Assembly: GCA_041447175.1 (NCBI GenBank)
Contig: CP166960.1
Location: forward strand, 829,507 to 893,506
Length of the DNA: 64,000 nucleotides
Source of the DNA: Candidatus Bathyarchaeia archaeon
Lineage (GTDB): Archaea > Thermoproteota > Bathyarchaeia > Bathyarchaeales > Bathycorpusculaceae
Direction of reading: 5' to 3'
Part shown: positions 1 to 8,695 of the stretch, piece by piece
Layout: each line of letters opens with the position of its first letter
How positions within the stretch are numbered: position 1 is the stretch's first letter
Position numbers and translations under genes: made by a program
The notes under the pieces: model-generated
The model's database searches: none
Told to the model about the DNA's origin: nothing
The model's input: only the letters and a program-made list of their open reading frames with translations

Positions 1-830
1 TTGGTTTCTTGATGCGTTGAACGCCTCAACGCGCGCAGGGCGTCGGTGAAGGGTGGGTTCCAGAAGACAAAGTATTTTTTGCCGCGTGCGGAGCCGTCGT
101 TGGAGATGACTTCGAATTCTTTGCTGGTGAGTTTCTGCGCGTGTTCCTGTGGGTTGGCTATTGTGGCGGAGCTGAGCACGATTTGTGGGTGGGAACCGTA
201 ATTTTCGCAGATGCGCAGTAGCCGCCGCATAAGCATGGCTACGTTTGAGCCGAAGACGCCTCGGTAGAAGTGACCTTCGTCAACTACGATAAATTTTAGG
301 TTCTGAAAGAACTTGCGCCATAAGTAATGCCACGGTAGATACCTGTGCAGTCCGTAAGGGTTGCTGAGGATAATGCGGGAACCTTCGCGGATACTTGCCC
401 TCTGATGCTTGGGAGTGTCACCATCATAAACGTTAGCACAAACCCTGACGCCTGTTTCCTCTTCCAGTTTTCTCAAAACCTTAAGCTGGTCGTTGGTCAA
501 CGCCTTGCTGGGATACAGGTAGAGCGCAGTTGCCTTCTCATCCGTATGCAACGCTTCAAACACGGGTAGGTTAAACGCCAACGTTTTACCCGAAGCAGTA
601 GGTGTGGTTATGACCACGTTTTTGCCTTGCCGAATTTGGTTAATGGCGCAGGCTTGATGAGAGTACAGCCTAATGCCTGCCTGCTGCAAGTAATCTTGGA
701 GGCATTTTGGCAACGGCTTATCCAAATCGCCATAGGCTGCTTCTCGGGCGGGAATTTCTTCAATATGCACAATTTGCTGCTTGTACCCCTTCAGGCTTTC
801 CAGATGCCGAATGTACTTGCCAATATCCAT
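1..830 (-). CDS. mrfA: DEAD/DEAH-box helicase of the MrfA/YprA/Hrq1 family (3' end outside window)
   Basis: Reading leftward from ATG at 830, the frame is open to the window edge (276 codons), so only the N-terminal helicase part is present. Motif I is TPTASGKT near residue 75, the DEAH-type box reads DEGH, and motif III reads SSAT, all typical of superfamily-2 helicases; the spacing and the string before motif I resemble YprA/MrfA and Hrq1. MrfA is the translocating helicase of a bacterial nucleotide excision pathway for mitomycin-type lesions. The start ATG shares its A with the TAA of the upstream mrfB-like gene (TAATG), so the two are translationally coupled. The C-terminal domain that would carry the MrfA zinc-binding cysteines is not visible. 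Confidence 0.85.
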   Translation of the reverse strand, partial: MDIGKYIRHLESLKGYKQQIVHIEEIPAREAAYGDLDKPLPKCLQDYLQQAGIRLYSHQACAINQIRQGKNVVITTPTASGKTLAFNLPVFEALHTDEKATALYLYPSKALTNDQLKVLRKLEEETGVRVCANVYDGDTPKHQRASIREGSRIILSNPYGLHRYLPWHYLWRKFFQNLKFIVVDEGHFYRGVFGSNVAMLMRRLLRICENYGSHPQIVLSSATIANPQEHAQKLTSKEFEVISNDGSARGKKYFVFWNPPFTDALRALRRSTHQET

Positions 831-2101
831 TAAAGCTGCCACTCCCTGTAAAGGCTACAAAACAGCAGTGCCAGCGTCACCAAATCCTGCTTATTATGCT
901 CCACGATGGCAACCAACGGACCCACATTCCCACTCTTCTGATAAGCGTCATAAAACTCAGGCACCAATGCACCTGGAATGTTGACATCGCGGTGGACTCC
1001 CAGAAACGGCTCCAACGTCTCCAAACGGCAGTCTCTAAACCTACCCCGCAACGCACGCCGCGCAAAATGCAAAACATCAAAATGCACCACACCAAAATCA
1101 CTTTCTAATCCCGATGATTGCAAGCCGTAATATGCTAGCCTTTCCCGAATAAAGGGGGCATCAAAACATCGCCCATTATACGAAACCAAAACCGAATCCC
1201 CGTTCAAAGTGGAGACAAACTCCCAAAGGGCACTTGCTTCTTCGGAAATGTCTCGCACCAAAAACTGTCGCGTGCAAATTTTTGATTTCACGATGTTGGC
1301 GGCACCTACCAGAATGATGGGTCTTCCAAACAAACCTAACGTTTCCACATCAATGATGGCGAATTTTTTGTTTTGGCAAAACCCAGCCAAATAGTGCACT
1401 AAAGGGTGGGACTTAGGCAAACGTTGTCGTAGTTGCTCTTGTAAGCCTGAAACGTCTTTGTCTTCAACCAGCTTCAAGAAATCCTTTGCTTGCCTTTGCC
1501 ACCGCGGATGCCCCCTTAAGGACTCAATAGTTGGGTAGCCTTGCTGTTTTAGCGTTTGTTCTCTTGCGGGACCAATACCTGACAACAGTTTTAACTCGGA
1601 AAGCAAACGTTGTTTGGTTTCAGTTGCGGTTGGTTTTTGAAACCTGATTTTGTGGTTTTCAGTGATGCAGTAGCATTGACCGTGCGGGTTTGAAACAACT
1701 TCTCCCGCAATTACCTTCTCCAACTGTTTGCCTGCATATTTGCGGGTAAGTTCCGTTTTGAGCTTTAGAGCTTGGTCATATTCAGAGTTGAAGAGGTACC
1801 CTTCGGACGCAAAACCCTCGGGCACTTGGTTTTCTGGTTCGGGGATGATTTGGTATTCTTTTTCTTTTTCAACCTTCAGCCGTAAGTTTTGGGCGACCCG
1901 CTGCAACTCCCCATTTTGCTCATGCTGTTTGGGCGGCTCTGGTGTTGATTGAGGTAGGTGAGGCTCTACGTTTGCCCTCGCGGTGGGTACAGTGAATTTT
2001 TTTGCAAGAAGCGAGCCACACTTTGGGCATCGGAAGACTTGTTTTGCCTCTTCTTCAGAATAGCCCACATTGCATTTTTGGCAAACATAGTTTATAGTCA
2101 A
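830..2101 (-). CDS. mrfB: MrfB/YprB-like DEDDh exonuclease with zinc ribbon and HhH
   Basis: 423 residues starting at TTG; no ATG precedes the first conserved motif. Domains in order: an N-terminal zinc ribbon (CQKC near residue 8, CPKC near 25), a helix-hairpin-helix-like stretch (LLSGIGPAREQTL near 175), and a C-terminal RNase H-fold exonuclease. The exonuclease shows IDVETLGL (first Asp/Glu pair), SYNGRCFDAPF (second Asp) and EHNKQDL (His and final Asp), the DEDDh set of YprB/MrfB (RNase_H_2 family). It is the first gene of a two-gene operon with the MrfA-like helicase. MrfB is the nuclease partner in bacterial MrfAB repair; the same role here is inferred from fusion-like coupling. The zinc ribbon at the N-terminus is an addition relative to the bacterial protein as I know it. 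Confidence 0.85.
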   Translation of the reverse strand: MTINYVCQKCNVGYSEEEAKQVFRCPKCGSLLAKKFTVPTARANVEPHLPQSTPEPPKQHEQNGELQRVAQNLRLKVEKEKEYQIIPEPENQVPEGFASEGYLFNSEYDQALKLKTELTRKYAGKQLEKVIAGEVVSNPHGQCYCITENHKIRFQKPTATETKQRLLSELKLLSGIGPAREQTLKQQGYPTIESLRGHPRWQRQAKDFLKLVEDKDVSGLQEQLRQRLPKSHPLVHYLAGFCQNKKFAIIDVETLGLFGRPIILVGAANIVKSKICTRQFLVRDISEEASALWEFVSTLNGDSVLVSYNGRCFDAPFIRERLAYYGLQSSGLESDFGVVHFDVLHFARRALRGRFRDCRLETLEPFLGVHRDVNIPGALVPEFYDAYQKSGNVGPLVAIVEHNKQDLVTLALLFCSLYREWQL

Positions 2102-2113
2102 TTTTATCTAACC

Positions 2114-2137
2114 CCACTTCACAAAGTGGATATAAAA
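2114..2137 (-). promoter_or_regulatory. TATA box with adjacent perfect palindrome before mrfB
   Basis: On the minus strand a TTTTATAT box covers about 2130-2137, roughly 30 nt before the TTG start at 2101, which fits a near-leaderless transcript. Directly downstream of the box, at 2114-2129, lies CCACTT-CACA-AAGTGG, a perfect 6+6 inverted repeat with 4-nt spacer. Its place between TATA box and start point would suit a repressor operator. Confidence 0.45.
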
Positions 2138-2200
2138 GCCCTCTGTCACCTAAAATAAAAAACAAACAAGACAGGCAGAACCGTTTTCAATATTTTCTTG

Positions 2201-3484
2201 TCAAACAACCCTTTGACGAAACAGTTTAACGGCGTTTAATGCGGAAAACGCGGACGTTTCCATGGTTGCAACTGCATGCTCAACTGCACTAACATACAGA
2301 AGTCCATCGTCAATGCGTGTGGGTGGCAGTTTGTTGACGGGTTTGAACTGGGGGTAAGCGGTTTTCCACTGATGCTCCAAAACTGTAACCCACCGTGCCT
2401 TAAACATGCCTTCAAACATGGCGTCCTTGATGGGTTGCGGCGAAGAAGCAGTCACCAAGACTTCCCCGTTTTCGATGCGTTGAATACTCAACTGGGTCAG
2501 GGGGTCAGCTGCTTTAGTGGTTAACACCACCGAGGGCACATCCGCTTCCTTTTCTAAACGTAAAAAGCACGGCTCAAAAACTCCCCGCACCACCCGCCGA
2601 TACACCATTTGGTATGTCTGCTCCGAAAAACTTGGCAGGGCTACGCCTTCAAACTTGATGCCCGCAACTTCCAGTGGCGCCGTAACAAACACGCCGTCAA
2701 ACGCCTTGCTGTCTTTTTTTGTGTGGATGAAGTAGGTGCCGTTGGCGGTTTTCTCGACTGCTTCAATTTTGGTTCCCCGCTGAATTGACGCTTCAGACGC
2801 ATCCAAAAGGTGGGCAGGCAAACTGCTGTTGCCGCAGACTAAACTGTACATTGCCCCCGAATACACACCTATTAGGCTAGATATTCCTGCCAGTCCCCCA
2901 AGGTCGGCGTTTTGGGAGTAGATGGTTCGGGTGATGGGCGAAACCGCCTCCTCAATAAAGTCCTGCTCCACGTCCGCCTCTGAAAGCAACTGGTCAAACG
3001 GTTTTTTGTACCACTTGTCCAGTTCTGCCGCCTCAAACAGTTCGCCAACTTCCGCGGGCGCTTTCTGGGCTGTTTGATGTAATTTGACAAATTGACGTTT
3101 GGCTTCGGCTATTAAGCGGGCTGTCCGCGTTAGACTTAGCTTGTATTTTGCCAAAAGCTCCATTTCGGTCATGAGGGAATGCTTGTTGGACCTGAAAATG
3201 ATTTCTGAACCGTTCCAAACCGCAAAATTCGCGTGCTCGTTTAGTTGCCTAAATTTAAGTTGCTCTGCTTCAACTATGCTTTTGATTGTGGGGTTGAGGT
3301 CGTTAAAGAAGGCGGCTCCCAACTCAATATTTGTTTCTTCAACTGTTTGGGTGAGGATTCTGCCGCCTACGTGGGGTTGTTTTTCGTAGATGGTTATGGT
3401 TGCGTTTGGGAATGTTTTGTGTGTGATGTACGCTGCGGAGCAACCGCTTATGCCTGCGCCGATTACTGCTAAACGTTGCGTCAT
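2201..3484 (-). CDS. FAD-dependent oxidoreductase, prenylcysteine oxidase-like
   Basis: 427 residues from ATG. The N-terminus is a dinucleotide-binding Rossmann motif (VIGAGISGCSAAY, residues 7-19) followed by an acidic strand end (YEK) and GGRI, the layout of flavin monoamine oxidase and prenylcysteine lyase families. The middle part (about residues 200-330) resembles the prenylcysteine oxidase C-terminal domain and the protein ends close to a WHTAYP-type tail seen in this family (here WKTAYPQF). The substrate cannot be read from sequence; an isoprenoid-linked thioether is only a family-based guess. Its start faces the Cys-rich ORF at 3638. Confidence 0.7.
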   Translation of the reverse strand: MTQRLAVIGAGISGCSAAYITHKTFPNATITIYEKQPHVGGRILTQTVEETNIELGAAFFNDLNPTIKSIVEAEQLKFRQLNEHANFAVWNGSEIIFRSNKHSLMTEMELLAKYKLSLTRTARLIAEAKRQFVKLHQTAQKAPAEVGELFEAAELDKWYKKPFDQLLSEADVEQDFIEEAVSPITRTIYSQNADLGGLAGISSLIGVYSGAMYSLVCGNSSLPAHLLDASEASIQRGTKIEAVEKTANGTYFIHTKKDSKAFDGVFVTAPLEVAGIKFEGVALPSFSEQTYQMVYRRVVRGVFEPCFLRLEKEADVPSVVLTTKAADPLTQLSIQRIENGEVLVTASSPQPIKDAMFEGMFKARWVTVLEHQWKTAYPQFKPVNKLPPTRIDDGLLYVSAVEHAVATMETSAFSALNAVKLFRQRVV

Positions 3485-3637
3485 TTGGGTTCACAACTCT
3501 TTTGTCGTGCGAGTAGATAAACCTGCGGCGCTTGTACTTGACCATGCAGCGGTGCTGTTTTGCTTTTTTTGGTGTTGGGCTTTTGTTTTTCAAAAGGTTT
3601 AAGTTCTCAGACAGTCGGGTTAGAGTGGGTTTTACCT

Positions 3638-3727
3638 ATGTTGAAGCACTTGTTTGGGTTTGAAGAAGAAGACTGTGACTGCGACGATTGCGATTGCGAC
3701 TGTGAATGCGAAGACTGCGAAGAATAA
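3638..3727 (+). CDS. Cys/Asp/Glu-rich 29-residue micro-protein, possible metal binder
   Basis: ATG followed by LKHLFGF, then only Glu, Asp and Cys: seven Cys (residues 13, 15, 18, 20, 22, 24, 27) interleaved with Asp/Glu up to the TAA. No other residue type occurs after residue 8, which random sequence would hardly give. A TTTAAG box at 3598-3603 sits about 28 nt before the expected start point. The opposite strand is also open here (hydrophobic Ala/Val/Ile run, because complements of GAC/TGC/GAT are GTC/GCA/ATC), but that frame begins inside the SRP RNA, which makes it the less likely gene. No family recognised; the composition resembles metallothionein-like metal-binding peptides. Confidence 0.5.
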   Translation: MLKHLFGFEEEDCDCDDCDCDCECEDCEE

Positions 3728-3811
3728 GCCCCTCAATCGTTGACAAAGATCCACCTTTTCTTTTTTTAACCACGCAAAAATGCTGGAACATTGACGTTTT
3801 TTGGAGAAGTA

Positions 3812-4128
3812 GCAGTGGATCACAGGGGTTTGACGCCTAGACTCCGCCTGTCATCTCAAATCCTACGCTCTTACCCGTAACCCCTTGTGCGCTGAACGTC
3901 CAAACTTAGGTTGCTCTCTCCCGAGCCTAGCCGGATTCGCCTGTTAAACCCCGAAGACGGTTGCCCTACGGAAACCGCTCGGAGACCGCCAGCCTCAAAG
4001 GACGGATAGTCACTGTTTCGGAAGTGAGGGCCCAGACGGCCTTTTGCGCCTCAGCCTCTGCTGTCGGCCCGTCGTGTAGAGGGTTTACGGTTCAAGGGAC
4101 CCCTACCCCCCCGCCTAAGACCCACTGC
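3812..4128 (-). ncRNA. ffs: Signal recognition particle RNA (7S), archaeal type
   Basis: On the minus strand the 5' part has the archaeal Alu-domain pattern (GGGGTCCCTTGAACCG then AAACC), and the 3' part has the helix 8 core GGCTAGGCTCGGGAGAGAGC-AACC with a GGAG apical tetraloop and the asymmetric AGCAACC side. The ends pair as helix 1: GCAGTGG at 4122-4128 with CCACTGC at 3812-3818. Length of about 317 nt matches archaeal SRP RNAs. An AT-rich box (CTATTAAAG on the minus strand) lies at 4150-4160, about 27 nt upstream. The RNA binds SRP19 and SRP54 and targets membrane and exported proteins to the translocon. Confidence 0.9.
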
Positions 4129-4390
4129 CAAACGTATGGAACTGAAGTTTGCTCTTTAATAGTTTACTTTTTGTTTAGCCCTGCCTTCTTGTTTAGGAGT
4201 TCAGCAATCAAGAAAAACCGCTGCAGAAGATGTTTTGAGTCTTTGTTGACTGTGAGATTTGTTTCTGTTTGACCCGAAAAGAGGGGAAGGTGGTTGAAGG
4301 TTTAAGCCCAGACGACCAACAAAGAGAGAGAAAGGAGAAAAAACCGTTGCTAACCTAAAAGCTAGCATGATTACGTCCAGGCTTGCTCCT

Positions 4391-4540
4391 TCAACCTTCG
4401 TGGCTGCACTCTTCCATTGACACACTGAACCGCTTGGCGGGTTCTTGCTTGTCGGCACAGTTTGCAATATCAGAACAGTGCTGTAGCGTATTAATCGGTT
4501 TTCCAAAATCATTGCCAAAACTGTTCAGATTCTCACCCAA
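4391..4540 (-). CDS. Small Cys-containing protein of 49 residues downstream of prsW-like gene
   Basis: A TTG start lies 8 nt after the stop of the PrsW-like gene, with AGGGG just before it. The frame gives GENLNSFGNDFGKPINTLQH, a CSDIANC pair, and ends MEECSHEG. The charged, soluble composition without long biased runs looks like a real coding frame, more so than the other open minus-strand frame across the same region. No family recognised. Co-transcription with the membrane protease is inferred from spacing. The rest of 4141-4548 shows no further gene. Confidence 0.4.
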   Translation of the reverse strand: MGENLNSFGNDFGKPINTLQHCSDIANCADKQEPAKRFSVSMEECSHEG

Positions 4541-4548
4541 ATTAACCC

Positions 4549-5178
4549 CTAATCTAAAGGGGGCCTCTGATTGGGGTCCTGCAGTACCTTGACGGTTGCA
4601 TAGTCGGTTTCGATGAATTTTTCAGTTGTTTTCCCCCGAAGATACCAAGACGTGTAAAGGGTTATTCCCAAAACGATGGCGGTGGAGGGCACGATGGTTG
4701 ACCCCGCTATTGCAAAAATGTTGTTTGCAAAATGCAGAGAAACCGCCATCAAATAGTAGGGGAGGGGGCGTTTGGTGGCGATGCCGTAAGCGGTTATGGC
4801 GGCACTGGCAGGGTGGAAAAGAAGCCCTGGGATTCGGGCGGGCAGCACCTCCGTTCCGTAAGTGCCCACGTAGGTAAGGAACTCAACGATGCCAAACCCT
4901 AAACCTACACATATGGCTAAGTTAAAGATTGAACGTTGGGTTTCGCCGTGACGGTAGAAAAGCGGAAAAACTTTGGCGAACTCTTCCACCAAGGGCGCAA
5001 ACAGGATAACTGTGATTACCGTGATATCAAAAGCTGAGAACCCAACTAGAAGGGGGTCAGCAAAACTTTCCACAAACAAAGTTAAGGGTACACTTACGAT
5101 GGCTCCCGAAAGAACAAAAAAAAGCAGCTCATTTAGGCTGGGTCTATGAAGTCTTATGGTCACGCAGTTATCTGCCAT
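4549..5178 (-). CDS. PrsW/CPBP-like intramembrane protease family protein
   Basis: 209 residues with about six hydrophobic segments. The second and third segments carry LFAPLVEEFAKVFPLF, the EE-x2-K signature of the PrsW glutamic-type intramembrane protease family, and a later histidine-bearing helix (AVSLHFANNIF) matches the family's conserved His position. PrsW enzymes cleave membrane-anchored substrates such as anti-sigma factors; archaeal substrates are unknown. The ATG at 5178 gives MADNCVTIRLHR before the first membrane helix. Confidence 0.7.
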   Translation of the reverse strand: MADNCVTIRLHRPSLNELLFFVLSGAIVSVPLTLFVESFADPLLVGFSAFDITVITVILFAPLVEEFAKVFPLFYRHGETQRSIFNLAICVGLGFGIVEFLTYVGTYGTEVLPARIPGLLFHPASAAITAYGIATKRPLPYYLMAVSLHFANNIFAIAGSTIVPSTAIVLGITLYTSWYLRGKTTEKFIETDYATVKVLQDPNQRPPLD

Positions 5179-5359
5179 TTCCTAAGCTACCTCAAACATG
5201 CCTCAAAAGAGAAACCTGAACTTCAGTTAACTGGTTTATGCGGACTTATTTTAATGATTCTCCCACCAAAAACCACGTTTTTGCGCCAAAGCCATTTCCG
5301 CGCGAAGAGTTATTTAACCCAAGCCGCCGCTATATGAACCCAGAACTGATGTGACTGCC

Positions 5360-7408
5360 ATGCCCAAAAAAGACTTCACCAGCTTTGACCTCTACGCCGT
5401 AGTGCAAGAGCTTAAACCTCAAATACTGGATGCCCGCGTCAACAACGTTTACCAACTTGACGCAAAAACCCTGCTTTTCAAGCTGCATAAAGTCAGCCAG
5501 CCACCCATTCAGCTTATCCTTGAAGCAGGCAGGCGCCTTCACCTCACCAACTACGCTCAAGAAAAACCCCAAGCACCCCCCGCCTTCTGCATGGCTCTTC
5601 GAAAATACCTGCCAGGCGCGTGGATAAGTAATGTGGAGCAGTACGGGTTTGAACGGGTAGTTACCTTCGAGTTCAAAGCCCGCGAAGGCACCCTTAAACT
5701 GGTTTTGGAGTTGTTTGGCGAAGGCAACCTCATTTTAGCTACAGAGCAAGGCGAAATTCTTCAAGCTCTCATCTTTAAACGGATGCGTGACCGCAGCATC
5801 GTCCGCAAAGAAACCTACCAGCTCCCGCCCTCCAACGCCCAGAACCCCTTTCAAGTTACCAAAGAAGAACTTGCCCGTGGACTTCAAGCTGCGGGGGACG
5901 CTGCCGTCGTGCGGGTGCTTGTTCGTTATCTAGGGGTTGGAGGCTTATACGCCGAGGAGCTTCTGCTTCGGGCGGGTGTGGAAAAAACTACGCCTTGTAC
6001 TGCGCTGACTGATGTGGATGTGGACGCGGTGTTTGGTGCACTTCAAGGGTTGCTTTCGCCGTTTTTGGCGCAGACCTTGGAGCCCAACATTGTGTTGGAT
6101 TCGGCTGAAGGGTTTGTTGATGTTGCGCCCGTGAAGCTTAAGCGGTATGAGGATTTTACGCAGCAAAGCTTTAGCAGCTTTGGCGAGGCTTTGGATGAGT
6201 TTTATGTTCGGGTGACCGCCGCTGAGAAAGCTGTTGCAGGTATTGATGTGGGGCAGTTTCGGCGGGAAGCTGAACGGCTCAAACGGATGATTGCAGAGCA
6301 GGAACGAACCCTGCAGGAAGAAGACCGCAAAACTGCCAAGGATAAGCAAATCGGCAACACAATTTACGAGCACCTAAACGAGATGCAACCGCTTCTGGAA
6401 CGGTTTGCGTCCACCTGGAGGCGCGGTGCAGATTTGCCTGCTCTGGTTGCACAAGTTAAAGCCGCCAAAAAAACCGGCAGCCTCCCCGAAGCCTTCTTTG
6501 ACTCCTTTGACGGCAAAAACCTTGCCATCACCGTCTCGGTCGGCGAATTGACCTTTAGCATGAGCCTGCGCAAAACCATCTACGAGAACGCTAATGAATT
6601 CTACGACCGCGGTAAACGTGCCAAACAAAAAACCTCCAACGTTGTCGCGGCAATGGAGGATTCACGCAAAAAACTCGCGGAAATTGAAAAAGAACTCGGC
6701 AAAGTAGAAGCCCTAAAAGCCGCTGCCCCCGCAGAAGCCATTGAAGAAGTGGAAACCCGCAGGGTCCAAACTAAGGAGTGGTTTGAAAAGTTCCGTTGGT
6801 TCAAATCCAGCGAAGGCTTTCTTGTTGTCGCGGGTAAAGATGTGGTCAGCAACGAGGTTTTAGTCAAAAAATACACTGACGCTTACGACCTGGTTTTTCA
6901 CGTTGACATTGTTGGCTCTCCGTTTGTGGTTATAAAGACGGAGGGCAAAGAGCCTGGAGAGGCAACCTTGGCGGAGACGGCAGAGTTTGCAGCCGACTAC
7001 TCTCGGGCTTGGCGGGAAAGCATGGGTGCAGTGGATGTTTACTGGGTTAAACCTGAGCAACTCAGCAAAAGCGGGCCTTCAGGCGAATTTGTCCCCAGAG
7101 GCGCCTTCATGGTTAACGGCAAACGAAGCTGGATGCGCGGCACCCCATTAAGGTTTGGGTTGGGCATCGTTGAGACTGAGGAACCCTACTTCATTGGCGG
7201 ACCGGTTGAAGCAGTGAAGGCTCAAACAAAAGTCTACTTGGTTTTAGTTCCCGGCGATTCATCGGGCAAGGATTTCCTCAAGCAGGTGCTGCGGTCGCTG
7301 CTGCTAAAGTTGCCAAAGGAACAACGGATAAAACTGGGTAAAGCTTCGATTGAAGACATACGCGAGTTTGTCCCCTACACTAAGGGGCGCATTTCACCCA
7401 ACCCGTAA
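5360..7408 (+). CDS. rqcH: RqcH/NEMF (Rqc2) homologue, ribosome-associated quality control
   Basis: 682 residues from ATG 5360; a GTG three codons earlier is possible but the ATG gives the family-typical start before FTSFDLYAVVQEL. N-terminal NFACT-N domain includes PPAFCMALRKYLPG and QYGFERVVTFEF (Glu-Arg where many homologues have Asp-Arg). A helix-hairpin-helix region, a long coiled coil (about 300-350 and 430-480) and a C-terminal NFACT-R domain (KFRWFKSSEGFLVVAGKD) follow. RqcH binds 50S subunits with stalled peptidyl-tRNA and directs C-terminal tailing. An AT-rich box at 5309-5317 precedes a short leader. Length and domain order are those of the archaeal family. Confidence 0.93.
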   Translation: MPKKDFTSFDLYAVVQELKPQILDARVNNVYQLDAKTLLFKLHKVSQPPIQLILEAGRRLHLTNYAQEKPQAPPAFCMALRKYLPGAWISNVEQYGFERVVTFEFKAREGTLKLVLELFGEGNLILATEQGEILQALIFKRMRDRSIVRKETYQLPPSNAQNPFQVTKEELARGLQAAGDAAVVRVLVRYLGVGGLYAEELLLRAGVEKTTPCTALTDVDVDAVFGALQGLLSPFLAQTLEPNIVLDSAEGFVDVAPVKLKRYEDFTQQSFSSFGEALDEFYVRVTAAEKAVAGIDVGQFRREAERLKRMIAEQERTLQEEDRKTAKDKQIGNTIYEHLNEMQPLLERFASTWRRGADLPALVAQVKAAKKTGSLPEAFFDSFDGKNLAITVSVGELTFSMSLRKTIYENANEFYDRGKRAKQKTSNVVAAMEDSRKKLAEIEKELGKVEALKAAAPAEAIEEVETRRVQTKEWFEKFRWFKSSEGFLVVAGKDVVSNEVLVKKYTDAYDLVFHVDIVGSPFVVIKTEGKEPGEATLAETAEFAADYSRAWRESMGAVDVYWVKPEQLSKSGPSGEFVPRGAFMVNGKRSWMRGTPLRFGLGIVETEEPYFIGGPVEAVKAQTKVYLVLVPGDSSGKDFLKQVLRSLLLKLPKEQRIKLGKASIEDIREFVPYTKGRISPNP

Positions 7409-7512
7409 GCCTTGCTCGTTTTTCTGGGTAAAACTGTTTTGCGTGTTCGGGGTTGTGGAGATAAGCAAGGTATAAAAACATAAACTGCGCGTCTTGTAAG
7501 GAGGCACTGAGC

Positions 7513-8526
7513 ATGAAGAAGTCTATTTTGGCTTTTTTCACTATCCTAATCATTGCGTCTCTTGTGTCGGTGACGTTTCTTAGTTTGAACAATTCGGGCA
7601 CGCAAAACACGGAGTCAGTTGACGAATTGGATATGCTTCAAGAAGCCTACGATGAATTAGAAGCCAAATACTACAATTTGCTGGGTAATTACAGTGCCTT
7701 GGAATACAACTATCAAAGTGTCCTTTTGCAGAATCCGGTTTCAGTGCCTAACCCTGCAAGTTCAGGCGGAACTGAAACCCAGCAGATGCTCACCCGATAC
7801 CAAGCCCTACAACAACTTTACATTAGCCTGCAAAACGAATACAACCAGTATTTAGCCGATTACCAGTACTTGAAAAGCAACATGGACCAGCGGCTAATGC
7901 GAGGCGACCTTCGCTCGTTGATTACGCCTAACGACCCCGAAGTTATGAATCTAACCTACAGCGTCACTGGGAAAACTGGAAACACCACCGACCCCAACTC
8001 GTACTGGAAAGACATCAAAGCCATGTATGACTGGGTGAACACTAACATCGAGTACCGCGACGACGGCTTGTACCCGAACCTGCCTGCCTCCCCCGCCGAC
8101 GTGGTTGCAGACGGTTTGTTGCAGACCGACCAGATGGCGCAACTCTCCAACGAAACCTTGCGGGTGAGGATGGGGGACTGCGAAGACATCGCAGTTTTGT
8201 TGACTTCGATGATTCGGGCATACTTTGACAACCAGTTCCTTGTTGAATGCATCTGGATAACAGGCCAAAACGCCGGACACGTAGCCGTTGTTATTCCCTT
8301 CAGCGGAGACCAAATCGTCATTTTAGACCCCATCAGGGACTACTTTAGCCACGACACCTTGGGTAACATTGCGTTGAACACAATTTCCTCAGAGATTTAT
8401 AACTGGATGCAAATCTGGCGTCCCTCACTGGGCAACGACGTGCACGTTTACCGCGTGTTCAGCGACTATATGGATCAATACTTTGAGAGCACAGAAGAGT
8501 ACATCAACTGGATGTACAACCGATAA
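7513..8526 (+). CDS. Membrane-anchored or exported transglutaminase-like cysteine protease
   Basis: 337 residues with one N-terminal hydrophobic segment (residues 3-24) acting as signal anchor, a coiled-coil or Tyr/Asn-rich spacer (40-130), then a transglutaminase core. Catalytic triad candidates: Cys in MGDCEDIAVLL (about 220), His in GHVAVV (about 255) and Asp in ILDPIRD (about 273). The fold is used by archaeal extracellular proteases and peptide cross-linkers; the substrate is unknown. AGGAGG-like sequence (AAGGAGGCACTGAGC) lies before the ATG and a GTATAAAAA box at 7471-7479. Confidence 0.75.
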   Translation: MKKSILAFFTILIIASLVSVTFLSLNNSGTQNTESVDELDMLQEAYDELEAKYYNLLGNYSALEYNYQSVLLQNPVSVPNPASSGGTETQQMLTRYQALQQLYISLQNEYNQYLADYQYLKSNMDQRLMRGDLRSLITPNDPEVMNLTYSVTGKTGNTTDPNSYWKDIKAMYDWVNTNIEYRDDGLYPNLPASPADVVADGLLQTDQMAQLSNETLRVRMGDCEDIAVLLTSMIRAYFDNQFLVECIWITGQNAGHVAVVIPFSGDQIVILDPIRDYFSHDTLGNIALNTISSEIYNWMQIWRPSLGNDVHVYRVFSDYMDQYFESTEEYINWMYNR

Positions 8527-8581
8527 CCCAAAAAGCCTTATTTAAACGCAGAGTGCCCAGAAAGTAAACCGTTGTTTGAGG

Positions 8582-8695
8582 CTACTTTGTGTTAATCCGC
8601 TTTCTTTTTGACCGCCTCTCAACAAACACCAAACCAACGTAAACCCCAACCACCGCAACCGCAAGAAGCGTAATATGAGTCCTTGCATGAAGCAA
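8582..8695 (-). CDS. Possible 37-residue single-pass membrane peptide or gene remnant
   Basis: A TTG-initiated frame reads one hydrophobic helix (ITLLAVAVVGVYVGLVFV) followed by a basic tail (ERRSKRKRINTK). Upstream in the same frame, just before a TAG, the sequence still looks protein-like (DVNLVVEVVVHAW), so this may be the membrane-anchor end of a decayed exported protein. Nothing else is evident in 8527-8870. Confidence 0.25.
   Translation of the reverse strand: MLHARTHITLLAVAVVGVYVGLVFVERRSKRKRINTK

Noticed and set aside
3632-3823. Minus-strand frame encoding a hydrophobic helix with basic tail
   Set aside because: It begins inside the SRP RNA helix 1 and is the complement of the Cys/Asp codon run, which explains its hydrophobic composition.
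3961-4272. Plus-strand open frame of 103 codons
   Set aside because: Lies across the SRP RNA gene on the other strand; no ribosome site or family.
4201-4518. Minus-strand open frame of 105 codons
   Set aside because: Less protein-like than the overlapping 4391-4540 frame, begins without a ribosome site.
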